Part shown: positions 16,598-24,485 of the stretch, piece after piece
Layout of the letters: every line of letters starts with the position of its first letter
How positions within the stretch are numbered: the stretch's first letter is position 1
DNA from: Schaalia dentiphila ATCC 17982
Lineage (GTDB): Bacteria; Actinomycetota; Actinomycetes; Actinomycetales; Actinomycetaceae
Reading direction: 5' to 3'
Length of the DNA: 64,000 nucleotides
Assembly: GCF_000154225.1 (NCBI RefSeq)
Contig: NZ_DS264586.1
Location: 2,324,527-2,388,526 of the forward strand
Program-made: the position numbers and the translations under genes
Notes under the pieces: model-generated
Told to the model about the DNA's origin: nothing
The model's database searches: none
Seen by the model: the letters and a program-made list of their open reading frames with translations, nothing else

Positions 16598-17146
16598 CTA
16601 CAACTCCAGCCTCATGTGCACGAGCTCCTGATAGCCCGAGGACGCAGACCGGTAGCCTCGTGGGTTGCGCCCATACTCCTCGAACCCCGAGCGCCGGTAG
16701 AGGGACACCGCGCGTTCATTGTCCGCCACTACCTCGAGCTCGAGCTGGGTGTAGCCCGCCCGGCGCGCACAATCGATGCATGATTCCATCAGCATCCGGC
16801 CGATTCCCATCCCCCAGTACTCCTTGAGAATGCTGATCCCAAAGCGCGCCCGGTGCGCCACTTTGCGCCTGCTGCCCGCCGCCGTGACTCCTGCGCTTCC
16901 CACGATCCGCCCATCGACGACGGCGACGAGCTCAACCTCATTATCACTGCGTTCCGTTTCCACCAGCGAGCGAGCCTCCTGTTCATCGTCGGCGCTTTGC
17001 TCGTCCGGGTAGGACAGCAGGTAGTCGGTCTCCGCATGCGTGCGCTTCATGATGTCACGCAGCGCGCGGGCATCCGACGCGACGGCGTTCCTCACGAGGA
17101 GCTCCACTCCATCCTTCAACACCACCGTTTCGGCGTACCTCATCAT
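16598..17146 (-). CDS. GNAT family N-acetyltransferase
   Basis: The start is ATG 17146 (a second ATG follows directly), preceded by GGGAAAGGAATCC; the frame's first ATG further upstream lacks a site. The 182-residue protein shows 'LLVRNAVASDARALRDIMKR' (strand and helix 1), 'IVGSAGVTAAG', 'FGISILKEYWGMGIGRMLME' with the acetyl-CoA loop, and 'LELEVVADNERAVSLYRRSG' plus 'FEEYGR', a full GNAT. It resembles acetyltransferases acting on small amines or on protein N-termini. The 239-base gap from 16359 to 16597 holds no gene I can support. Confidence 0.85.
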   Translation of the reverse strand: MMRYAETVVLKDGVELLVRNAVASDARALRDIMKRTHAETDYLLSYPDEQSADDEQEARSLVETERSDNEVELVAVVDGRIVGSAGVTAAGSRRKVAHRARFGISILKEYWGMGIGRMLMESCIDCARRAGYTQLELEVVADNERAVSLYRRSGFEEYGRNPRGYRSASSGYQELVHMRLEL

Positions 17147-17337
17147 CGGATTCCTTTCCCCCTGACGGCTGCTCTTCACAATAGTGCGAATGCCCCTGCG
17201 CATACTGTCAGCCTGAAAGAGCTACACGCTCGTGGCCTTTAGCCCACCCCAATGACCGAACAGTGTTGACTACACCCATCGACCAGAGACAATATCGTTC
17301 AAGCAGTATCGCCCGCTAGGGCCAACACCATTGCACA

Positions 17338-17370
17338 TTGACACCAGGAAGAAGTAGAATACGTTGTATT
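17338..17370 (+). promoter_or_regulatory. Toxin-antitoxin promoter with palindromic operator
   Basis: TTGACA at 17338-17343 is a consensus -35. The palindrome AATACGTTGTATT (17358-17370) falls where the -10 should be, 19 bases before the antitoxin ATG. This fits antitoxin autorepression: a ribbon-helix-helix dimer bound there would block RNA polymerase. Confidence 0.6.
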
Positions 17371-17388
17371 CATCACCGGGAGGTCACC

Positions 17389-17604
17389 ATGCCCACCATG
17401 ACCATGCGCCTTGACGAGACCGACGCCGAGGTCGTGCGCAAGTACGCCGAGTTTGAGGGAAAAACAATCTCCGACTTCGTTCGAGATGCCGTCTTCGAGA
17501 AGATTGAGGACCAGCAGGACCTCGCTACTCTACGCGAGGCAATCGCAGCAGATAACGGCGTTCGCTACACCCACGAGCAGGTACTCGCAGAGCTGGGCCT
17601 GTAA
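17389..17604 (+). CDS. RelB-like ribbon-helix-helix antitoxin
   Basis: ATG 17389 follows GGGAGGTCACC; the earlier in-frame start at 17338 lies on the promoter. The 71-residue protein starts with a ribbon-helix-helix pattern: 'TMTMRLDETDAEVVRKYAEF' (strand and helix A) and 'EGKTISDFVRDAVFEKIED' (turn and helix B), as in RelB/DUF6290 antitoxins. The rest, 'DLATLREAIAADNGVRYTHE', is the toxin-binding tail. The stop abuts the toxin ATG, giving coupled translation. Confidence 0.88.
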   Translation: MPTMTMRLDETDAEVVRKYAEFEGKTISDFVRDAVFEKIEDQQDLATLREAIAADNGVRYTHEQVLAELGL

Positions 17605-17871
17605 ATGTCCTACCACGTCGAGTACAGCGACACAGCCCTCAAGCAACTGAAGAAAATGGACCGATTCGAAGCGCGACTCATTACGTCGTGGATCGGCAAA
17701 AACCTTGAAGGCTGCTCGGACCCCCGCATCCACGGCAAAGGCCTGACCGCCAACCGATCAGGCGAGTGGCGCTACCGTATTGGCAACTACCGCGCCCTGT
17801 GCATCATCGAAGATGACCGCCTCATCATCGAAGTCTTTTCCGTCGGCCACCGCCGACACATCTACCAGTGA
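17605..17871 (+). CDS. RelE/ParE-family toxin
   Basis: The 88-residue protein reads as a RelE-type toxin: 'YHVEYSDTALKQLKKMDRFE' (strand and helix 1), 'IHGKGLTANRSGEWRYRIGN', 'YRALCIIEDDRLIIEVFSVG' and the closing 'HRRHIYQ'. The basic and aromatic residues in 'GEWRYRIGNYRAL' and 'GHRRHIY' match the catalytic face of ribosome-dependent mRNA interferases. It follows its antitoxin with no gap. It is complete, so the module is probably active. It sits between an acetyltransferase gene and rarA, with no mobile-element remains. Confidence 0.9.
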   Translation: MSYHVEYSDTALKQLKKMDRFEARLITSWIGKNLEGCSDPRIHGKGLTANRSGEWRYRIGNYRALCIIEDDRLIIEVFSVGHRRHIYQ

Positions 17872-18041
17872 TCACGCGGCCACAACATCGTCACCCTGCA
17901 TTACCGCCAGATTTATACCGCCACTGGCGGTGATCGAATGGCAACACCTAGGCGGCGCGATCAGCGCGACGCACACGAGGGTGCGTGGCCGTACCCTGGT
18001 CCTGGGAACGGGAATAGCGACGCCACGAGGAGGGAGCACCC

Positions 18042-19733
18042 ATGAAGCGAAGCCAGCAGCACTCACTGTTCGAGGAGTCCGGCGAGGACACGCGTCCTCT
18101 CGCCGACCGGATGCGCCCCACCTCCCTCGACGAGGTGGTGGGCCAGTCGCACCAGATCGGGCCGGGCAAGGCCCTGCGTTCCATGATCGAGGCCGACCGC
18201 ACGCCCTCAATGATCTTCTGGGGGCCTCCCGGGGTCGGCAAAACCACCCTGGCGCGCGTGATCGCCCGCCACACCCACGCCTCGTTCATCGATTTTTCCG
18301 CGGTGACCAGCGGCATCAAGGAGATCCGCGAGGTCATGAAGCAGGCCGACGCGCAGGCGTCCATGGGCAGGCGCACGATCGTCTTCGTCGACGAGATTCA
18401 CCGCTTCAACAAGGCCCAGCAGGACGCCTTCCTTCCCTTCGTCGAGAAGGGATCAATCATCCTCATCGGCGCGACCACCGAGAACCCGTCCTTCGAGATC
18501 AACAACGCCCTCCTGTCGCGCTGCAAGGTGTTCGTCCTGCACGGCCTGACCGAGGAGGACCTGGTTGACTTGATGCGCCGCGCCCTGAAGGACCCGAGGG
18601 GCTTCGGCGGTCGGGAGGTGCGCATCGAGGAGAAGCTGCTGCGCGCAATCGCCACCTTTGCCGACGGCGACGCGCGCGTGGCCCTGTCCACCCTGGAGAT
18701 GGTCGTCCTCAACGGCGTGGAGGACGGCGGAGTGACGACGGTCGGCCCGGAAACGGTCCGGCAGCTGACGTCCACCAAGAGCCTGCGCTACGACAAAGAC
18801 GGCGAGGAGCACTACAACATCATCTCGGCGCTGCATAAGTCGATGCGCAACTCCGACCCCGACGCCGCCGTGTACTGGCTGGCGCGCATGCTCGAGGGAG
18901 GCGAGGACCCCCTATACGTCGCGCGGCGCATCACGCGTTTCGCTTCCGAGGACGTGGGCCTGGCGGACACGAACGCCCTGAACGTGGCGATCAACGCCTT
19001 CCAGGCCGCCCAGTTCATCGGCATGCCCGAGTGCTCGGTTCACTTGGCGCAGGCCGTCATCTACCTGTCGCTGGCTCCCAAGTCGAACAGCTCCTACGTC
19101 GCCTACGAGCACGCGAAGAAGGACGCGCTGCACACGCTCGCCGAACCCGTGCCGATGGCCATCCGCAACGCACCAACCCGGCTCATGAAGGACCTGGGAT
19201 ACGGACGAGGCTACCGGCTGGCGCACGACGAGGCCGACAAGGTGGCCGCCGACATGCGGTGCCTGCCCAACTCCCTCGCGAGCGCCGAGTACTACAGGCC
19301 CACCGAGGAGGGCAACGAGGGCCGCCTCAAGGAGCGGCTCGCGTGGCTCAAGGGCATCCGAAGCAAGGCGAGAGCCGTGAGCGTGAACAGACAAGAGGCA
19401 CCCTCGAAGGCGATGGAAACGCTTATCCATTTCTTCCGCGCGGAGAACAATCGGGAGTGGGAGGCGTACAGGGCTTTCTTACACCCGGACGTGGTGTGGC
19501 ACCTGCACGGCGAGCGAGACAGGACGATCCGCGGGGTTGACGAGTACCTGCAGACCATCCGGGACGCCTACGCGGGATCCGATGCACACTTCCGAGTGGA
19601 GGAGGCGCACGAGGCAGCCGACGGACGCCGCGTCCTCGTCCTGCTGGTCGACAACTCCGGGAGGAGATCGTTTGAGGTATTCGATGTCGAAGACGGCCTG
19701 ATCCGGCGCGAGTACGAGTACCTCCTCGGGTGA
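18042..19733 (+). CDS. rarA: RarA/MgsA recombination ATPase fused to an NTF2/SnoaL-like domain
   Basis: Residues 1 to about 445 are replication-associated recombination protein A (MgsA/RarA, relative of Mgs1/WRNIP1). They show 'LADRMRPTSLDEVVGQSHQI', Walker A 'GPPGVGKTT' at 61-69, Walker B 'IVFVDEIHRFN', sensor 1 'ATTENPSFE', and the tetramerisation end 'RLKERLAWLKGIRSK'. This family acts at stalled replication forks. Unusually the frame continues for 118 residues; 458-563 look like an NTF2/SnoaL-type domain ('HFFRAENNREWEAYRAFLHP', 'DVVWHLHGERDRTIRGVDEY', 'FEVFDVEDGLIRREYEYL'). ATG 19413 could start it alone but has only a weak site. GGAGGG precedes the gene. Confidence 0.9.
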   Translation: MKRSQQHSLFEESGEDTRPLADRMRPTSLDEVVGQSHQIGPGKALRSMIEADRTPSMIFWGPPGVGKTTLARVIARHTHASFIDFSAVTSGIKEIREVMKQADAQASMGRRTIVFVDEIHRFNKAQQDAFLPFVEKGSIILIGATTENPSFEINNALLSRCKVFVLHGLTEEDLVDLMRRALKDPRGFGGREVRIEEKLLRAIATFADGDARVALSTLEMVVLNGVEDGGVTTVGPETVRQLTSTKSLRYDKDGEEHYNIISALHKSMRNSDPDAAVYWLARMLEGGEDPLYVARRITRFASEDVGLADTNALNVAINAFQAAQFIGMPECSVHLAQAVIYLSLAPKSNSSYVAYEHAKKDALHTLAEPVPMAIRNAPTRLMKDLGYGRGYRLAHDEADKVAADMRCLPNSLASAEYYRPTEEGNEGRLKERLAWLKGIRSKARAVSVNRQEAPSKAMETLIHFFRAENNREWEAYRAFLHPDVVWHLHGERDRTIRGVDEYLQTIRDAYAGSDAHFRVEEAHEAADGRRVLVLLVDNSGRRSFEVFDVEDGLIRREYEYLLG

Positions 19734-19840
19734 GGAAAGCGACAAGCAGCGCGAGCACCCTCACATCGTGACATCGGCGGCTTTCGACGCACGGAATGGT
19801 TGACGGCCGGGGGCGGCCTCAGCAAGGATTTTTCCTTGTG

Positions 19841-19869
19841 TTGACGGGAATTTTTCTCTCCGTTATCGT
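19841..19869 (+). promoter_or_regulatory. Putative promoter for the BtrH-like gene
   Basis: TTGACG (19841-19846), a 17-base spacer and TATCGT (19864-19869) form a plausible sigma-A promoter. A T-rich direct repeat (GATTTTTCC at 19828-19836, GAATTTTTC within the spacer) overlaps it. The remaining 289 bases between rarA and the next gene show no gene. Confidence 0.45.
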
Positions 19870-20022
19870 CGGTGGAGGGCAGTGAGCACCGCCCGCCCCT
19901 CCCCCACCTGCCCCGCGCACGCAGTCTCATAGGAGGGACGAAAGGCGCGGCTTGCGCTGTCCCGGCCTGAGAGTCGTCGCGCGCAGGTTGATTCAGATAC
20001 GCGCACATAGCGAGGAGAACGC

Positions 20023-20940
20023 ATGAGCATGTACTTCGGAGACGTGTCGCTGTGCTACACCAACTCCCTGACGATGGCACTGGATTCTTACGGGTTCGAT
20101 GTGCGTCCCGAGCACCTGGAGGCGCTCATGGTGATGGGCAACGGTGCGAGCATCATGAAAGACGCCCCTCGGCATCCGCTCGTTTTCTTCGACAACGGGG
20201 AGCCCGACGTGTCCATCAGTAACTGCCTGCGCATGCTGGGCTTCACGTGGGAGGACTTCTTCGTCGAAGGACCCGCGGTCGACCTCGCCGAGGCCCACGA
20301 TCGGCTCGCCCGCATGCTGCAGAGCGGCCCGGTGGTGGCGGGCCCCCTGGACATGGGGCTGCTCACCTACAACCCGAACTACCGTGAGCTTGGCGGGGTC
20401 GATCACTTCGTCTGCATCCTCGGCCTTGACGACGGTCGGGTGCGCCTGCACGATCCAGCGGGATTCCCCTGCATGAGCATGGAGTTCCAGGACTTCGCGA
20501 AGGCCTGGGAGGCGCGGGCAATCTCCTACAGGAGGGGGTCGTTCTCCATGTGGGGCGCCTTCACGCGGGTAAGGGAACCTACGGAGGAGGAGGTCTACCG
20601 GGAGGTGTCCTCGATCATGAGGAAGCGTTACGAGGCCGGCGAGCAGGGCGTCATCCATGCCTACGCCAGGGCCATCGGCAGCAACGGAATGAGCTCGCAG
20701 CAAAAGCAGATGCACCAGTACTTCAGTTTCCGCTTGGCCGCAGCGAGGAGCATCTACGCTGCCCGTTTCCTCGCCGACCACGACCCGGAGCGCGCGCAGC
20801 TCAAGGAGCGGATCGCCTCCCTGTTTGGGCAAGCACACCTGGACAACCTCGCGGGGGACAACGAGGCCCTGGCCCACACGCTGGAGGGAATCGCCGACCT
20901 TGACGACCGCTTCAGGGAGCTGTGCGTCCTCAGGGGCTGA
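20023..20940 (+). CDS. BtrH/C39-like papain-fold protein
   Basis: The 305-residue protein has, at its N-terminus, the pattern of the 'butirosin biosynthesis protein H, N-terminal' (BtrH_N) family, a papain/C39-like fold. Candidate triad residues are Cys11 ('LCYTNSLTMAL'), His128 ('GGVDHFVCILGLDDGRV') and Asp144 ('LHDPAG'). BtrH itself uses this fold for acyl transfer from a carrier protein. Residues 185-305 are helical and unrecognised. No signal peptide or acyl-carrier gene is nearby. Antibiotic-like biosynthesis, peptide cleavage or regulation are all possible. GAGGAGAACGC precedes the ATG. An SRPBCC gene follows 73 bases later on the same strand. Confidence 0.7.
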   Translation: MSMYFGDVSLCYTNSLTMALDSYGFDVRPEHLEALMVMGNGASIMKDAPRHPLVFFDNGEPDVSISNCLRMLGFTWEDFFVEGPAVDLAEAHDRLARMLQSGPVVAGPLDMGLLTYNPNYRELGGVDHFVCILGLDDGRVRLHDPAGFPCMSMEFQDFAKAWEARAISYRRGSFSMWGAFTRVREPTEEEVYREVSSIMRKRYEAGEQGVIHAYARAIGSNGMSSQQKQMHQYFSFRLAAARSIYAARFLADHDPERAQLKERIASLFGQAHLDNLAGDNEALAHTLEGIADLDDRFRELCVLRG

Positions 20941-21013
20941 CGGCAAGAAGCCGGGCGGGGCAGCGCCGCTCCACAAGGCCTCGAATCCGATATGGAAGGG
21001 ATAGTGAGAGACG

Positions 21014-21439
21014 ATGACGAGAGTCCGCGTCGTGCACGAGGCCGACCTGCCCTGGTCGGTCTCCCAGGTGTGGCGTGTTGTCACCAATGTCGATCAGTGG
21101 CGGTGGCGTTCGGACCTGGAGAGATGCGAGAGGGTCGGCGAGCACGACTTCGTGGAGTATCCCAATGGCGCCACGCCCATTCGTTTCACGACCGTGCGCC
21201 GAGAGGAGGAACGGGTGTGGGAGTTCACCATCAACGGGGAGTCCCTGAAGGGGTCCTGGCAAGGCGTTTTCACGTCAACGGCTTCCGGCTGCCTCGCGCG
21301 TTTCACGGAGGACGTGGTTGTGCGGGGCAGGTTCGTCCCCCGATGGGTTGCCAGGCTGTTCCTACGCTCGTACCAGGCCCGATACTTCAGGGACCTGCGC
21401 GCGGAGTTGCGTCGCCGCTACGGCGAGGCCGGGGCGTGA
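21014..21439 (+). CDS. SRPBCC (START-like) family protein
   Basis: The 141-residue protein starts 'VRVVHEADLPWSVSQVWRVV' and continues 'NVDQWRWRSDLERCERV', 'FTTVRREEERVWEFTINGES' and 'GVFTSTASGCLARFTEDVVV', the strand-helix-strand opening and long helix-grip sheet of the polyketide-cyclase/SRPBCC superfamily. The tail 'FLRSYQARYFRDLRAELRRR' is the closing helix. Members bind hydrophobic ligands in a deep pocket; some are cyclases or dehydratases, others carriers. The start is ATG 21014, after GTGAGAGACG. It probably shares a transcript with the BtrH-like gene. Confidence 0.75.
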   Translation: MTRVRVVHEADLPWSVSQVWRVVTNVDQWRWRSDLERCERVGEHDFVEYPNGATPIRFTTVRREEERVWEFTINGESLKGSWQGVFTSTASGCLARFTEDVVVRGRFVPRWVARLFLRSYQARYFRDLRAELRRRYGEAGA

Positions 21440-21509
21440 GTCACGGGGGCCGGCGAGCCGCTCGGACTCTTGTGCCGCGCGCTGGCGCGGCATGCACCGC
21501 GGCCCTCGG

Positions 21510-22055
21510 CTAGTCGCGCCTCGCGCACGCCCTTCGGTGGGCGCGGAGCTTCTTGAGCGCCCAGTCGTAGTGGGAACTCGTGGCGCTCACGAAGTAGGAG
21601 CCGAGCGTCGTGGTCCCCGTCCAGTCGAATCGTCCCCTGTCGAACAGGTCCTCGTCGGAGAACCTCTCCGCCAGGGCTATGACCGCACTGTGGGACTAAT
21701 CCAGCAGGTCGCGGGCCTGTTCCAGGGGCGTGTCCTGATGCTTGCGCCACAGGGCGACGTTCATGTCGCCGTAGGTCCGCCACGTGTAGGGTTCGGGCAG
21801 GAATGGCCGCTTCTCCCCGACCTCGTTGGCACCCACCCAGTCCAGGAGGAGCCGGTGCCACTCGTGGAGGTGAGCCAGGACGTCGCGCAGGTTCTTGTCC
21901 CGGCTCCAGTGCGCCTCCTTCCGGCCCTTGTCGGCGGAGAAATCGAAGGGGGCCACCAGCTCGTCTTCGGTCATGGAGGCAGCAAACTCCGTGAGCTTCC
22001 CGTACCCGCATGCGGATGCGGCGATCAGCTCGTTCTTGCTCGTCGGTCGCGCCAC
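21510..22055 (-). pseudogene. ClbS/DfsB family gene interrupted by an in-frame TAG
   Basis: From ATG 22055 the frame encodes 119 residues of a ClbS/DfsB four-helix protein ('MARPTSKNELIAASACGYGK', 'LRDVLAHLHEWHRLLLDWVG', 'YTWRTYGDMNVALWRKHQDT'), then an amber TAG at 21696-21698 right after 'ARDLLD'. Past it the same frame continues for 61 codons with the family's expected ending ('ERFSDEDLFD', 'TTTLGSYFVSATSSHYDWAL', 'KKLRAHRR') to a stop at 21510-21512. Read through, the product would be about 181 residues, the usual size. So one base change broke an otherwise intact gene, unless it is a sequencing error. ClbS protects against colibactin; DfsB relatives belong to the DinB-like fold. Confidence 0.85.
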
Positions 22056-22186
22056 GACACGGCCTCCTTCATGTCCTAGGCAAAGGAGTTCCTGACTCCT
22101 CCCATTCTAGGGCGGGGGCGACCGACGGGGCGTGCGGAGGTCCAGGGGGAAAGAGGAACACTCCCCACGGGAACGCTGTGATCGGC

Positions 22187-22849
22187 TCATTCAGCCTCTT
22201 GGACGGCTTCGCTTTCGAGGCCGGTGACGCTGGAAACGCCGCGCATCAGCAACCATGCCGTCGATAGTGCGATCGCTATGAGCATGGGGATCGGCTTCAC
22301 TGGTTGCCCGAAGTAGGTGCTGAGGATCTGCGCCAGCCCAATGACCGCCCCGCTGTACTTCCACAGGGGGCGCCAGGACGATCCGGCCCAGGAGATCATG
22401 AACACCCCGAGCATGATGTCGCACAGGTGCCACGCCCCGTATATCTCGGCCACAGCCGCCTGGAGGCCGTCGTCGGCGATGACGGGCAGCCCATTGACGG
22501 GATAGACGAGCCTGCCGGTCCCGAGCACGACCACCACCCATGCGATCATCATCAGCGCGAAGCTCGCCACCGCGAGCCCGGTTAGCGCCCTCCCACTGCG
22601 GAGGCGCGATCGAAGCGCGTTGTAGAAGGCCCACCCGCCCAGGACGGCTGAGAGCACGAGCAATTCGTCCATGGCCGCGAGCAGACCGCTGTACTGGTCG
22701 ACGGCTTGGCGCAAGGAGGCCGCCGACGCCATCTGGAGGCTGAAATACAGGAAGCCAATCCGAACGGCCGCGTACACCAGAACAGCTGCGACGAGCACCC
22801 CTTGGGCCAGTCGATACCTTCTCTTCTGTTCAGAGGACCGACCGCCCAT
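22187..22849 (-). CDS. Polytopic membrane protein, unknown function
   Basis: ATG 22849 follows GGGAGGAACAC; the frame reaches further upstream but into the exporter gene. The 220 residues include about six hydrophobic spans (near 13-33, 50-72, 85-107, 140-162, 167-185 and 190-208). Residues such as 'EIYGAWHLCDIMLGVFMISW' suggest a DUF4386-like small integral protein, but I am not confident. It begins 32 bases after the MFS exporter gene ends, so the two are probably cotranscribed. Confidence 0.7.
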   Translation of the reverse strand: MGGRSSEQKRRYRLAQGVLVAAVLVYAAVRIGFLYFSLQMASAASLRQAVDQYSGLLAAMDELLVLSAVLGGWAFYNALRSRLRSGRALTGLAVASFALMMIAWVVVVLGTGRLVYPVNGLPVIADDGLQAAVAEIYGAWHLCDIMLGVFMISWAGSSWRPLWKYSGAVIGLAQILSTYFGQPVKPIPMLIAIALSTAWLLMRGVSSVTGLESEAVQEAE

Positions 22850-22881
22850 GTGTTCCTCCCTCGGATTCCCGGCTCGCCCTC

Positions 22882-24402
22882 TCACCGCTCCCCTGCCCCG
22901 GCTCTCGATCCGAATGCGGTGAGCGCGGCGCTCAGCAGGAGTGCCACGGCAGCCACGCAGAACGCCACCAGGACCGCATGAGCGTAGGCGCTGCTTGCTG
23001 CGGCGCGCACCGCCTCCGCCTGCGGCGCCCCTTGCGCGTCGGCAGCCTCGAAGGCGAGCGCTACGGAGCGGAAGCCCTCGGCGGCGGTTCCCCGGCACGA
23101 CGCTGCGTAGGTTGAGCCGACAAGCGATCCGATGGCACCGATTCCGATGAGGCAGCCGAGCTGTTGGAAGGTGGAGATCAGGGCGGATCCACCGCCTCGT
23201 TGCTGCTGGAGAACGCGTTCCATTCCCCATCCCTGCATGACGGGCAGTCCCATCGCCATGCCCAGCCCGCAGGCGCACTGCCCCACGACCATGAGTGGAT
23301 ATCCCACGACCGCCGTCGAGACCCCCATAACCGCCAGACCAAGAGCAATGAGGACGAGGCTCGCCACGCAGGCGCGCCTTTTGCCCAGCTGCTCCGCGAC
23401 TCTCCTGGTAACGGCGGCCCCCACCATGGCGGCGCCCACCATGGGCATGAGCATGAGCGCCCCCACCAGCGCGTTGTTCCCCAGCGCCGTCTCCACGTAG
23501 GCGGGCAGCACGAACATGATGCCCGAAATCGCGACGTTGAGTGCGAGCAGGGACAACGAGGCGGCGGCAAAGGAGGGGATGCGCAGCAGACCGAGTTCGG
23601 CCAGCGGGTTCGACGACCGGGTGTCACGGCGGACGAACACCGCGATCACCACAGCGCCAGCCACCATCAGGCCCCACGAGTCCGGTGAAGTGGCGGAAAT
23701 CTGCGCGTTGATGAGTCCCGCCGAGACCAGGGCGAGTCCCGCGAGGGCGAGGAGCGCGGACAGGAGGGGCAGCCGGGCACGGGCACCGGTGGTTCCACGG
23801 GACTGGCTCCGATCCGGCGGCAGGAGGAGGACATCGAGGAGGAGGACGATGAGGAACGCCGCCAGGTCGAAGGCGAAGATGGCTCTCCAGTCGGCGACGT
23901 TGACAAGCAGGCCCCCGATCACCAGGCCGAAGGGGGCGCCGAGGGTCATGGCGACGGCATTCATCGTGAGGGCGAGGACTTGCCTGTCGGATTCGAACAG
24001 GCGTGTGATGAGCGCGAGAGTCATCGTGATGGAGAAGCCCGCGCCGAAGCCCATGACTCCTCGCGCGACGATAGTGGTCGCGGCACTCGTCGCGAGGATA
24101 CCCGCAGCAGAGGCAGCCGCAAAAGCGCCAGCACCGACCAGGAGCGTCCTCTTGACGCCCCACCTGTCGCCCAGGGAACCCGCGAGAAGCATGAACGCGC
24201 CGAAGACCAGGTTGTAGGCCGACACCATCCACTGCTGCTCGACCTGGCCGGCGCCCAGCGAGACCGAGATCGCGGGGAGGGCGATGTTGAACGCGGTCGT
24301 GTTGGTGAAGCACACGAACGTTCCGAGGCACAAGCCAGCCAGCGCCCGCCAGGCCCGTGTGGCCTCGTACGCGTCTATGCCGTCACAGTCTCCTGCGGGC
24401 AT
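22882..24402 (-). CDS. MFS drug:H+ antiporter, DHA2 (14-span) type
   Basis: The 506-residue protein has about 14 membrane spans and the MFS loop motif 'GSLGDRWGVKRTLLVGAGAF' between spans 2 and 3. The opening 'TNTTAFNIALPAISVSLG' and 'QQWMVSAYNLVFGAFMLLAG' is typical of EmrB/QacA-like DHA2 exporters, and a DHA2-type 'MGFGAGFSITMTLALITR' follows. It should expel cationic or amphipathic drugs in exchange for protons. ATG 24402 lies eight bases after GGGGGA; the ATG at 24411 overlaps that site. It leads a minus-strand pair with the membrane gene at 22187-22849. Confidence 0.88.
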   Translation of the reverse strand: MPAGDCDGIDAYEATRAWRALAGLCLGTFVCFTNTTAFNIALPAISVSLGAGQVEQQWMVSAYNLVFGAFMLLAGSLGDRWGVKRTLLVGAGAFAAASAAGILATSAATTIVARGVMGFGAGFSITMTLALITRLFESDRQVLALTMNAVAMTLGAPFGLVIGGLLVNVADWRAIFAFDLAAFLIVLLLDVLLLPPDRSQSRGTTGARARLPLLSALLALAGLALVSAGLINAQISATSPDSWGLMVAGAVVIAVFVRRDTRSSNPLAELGLLRIPSFAAASLSLLALNVAISGIMFVLPAYVETALGNNALVGALMLMPMVGAAMVGAAVTRRVAEQLGKRRACVASLVLIALGLAVMGVSTAVVGYPLMVVGQCACGLGMAMGLPVMQGWGMERVLQQQRGGGSALISTFQQLGCLIGIGAIGSLVGSTYAASCRGTAAEGFRSVALAFEAADAQGAPQAEAVRAAASSAYAHAVLVAFCVAAVALLLSAALTAFGSRAGAGER

Positions 24403-24485
24403 GCGAACCATCCCCCCTGTACGTTCCCGCACTCCACGCTCATGTTGCAGTGTAGGACTCGTTGACGCGGGGACGCCGCTGAGTC

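Noticed and set aside
1156..18023. Shared 15-mer GAATAGCGACGCCAC at about 1158 and 18013
   Set aside because: A single 15-base match between two places is expected by chance in a window of this size and base composition.
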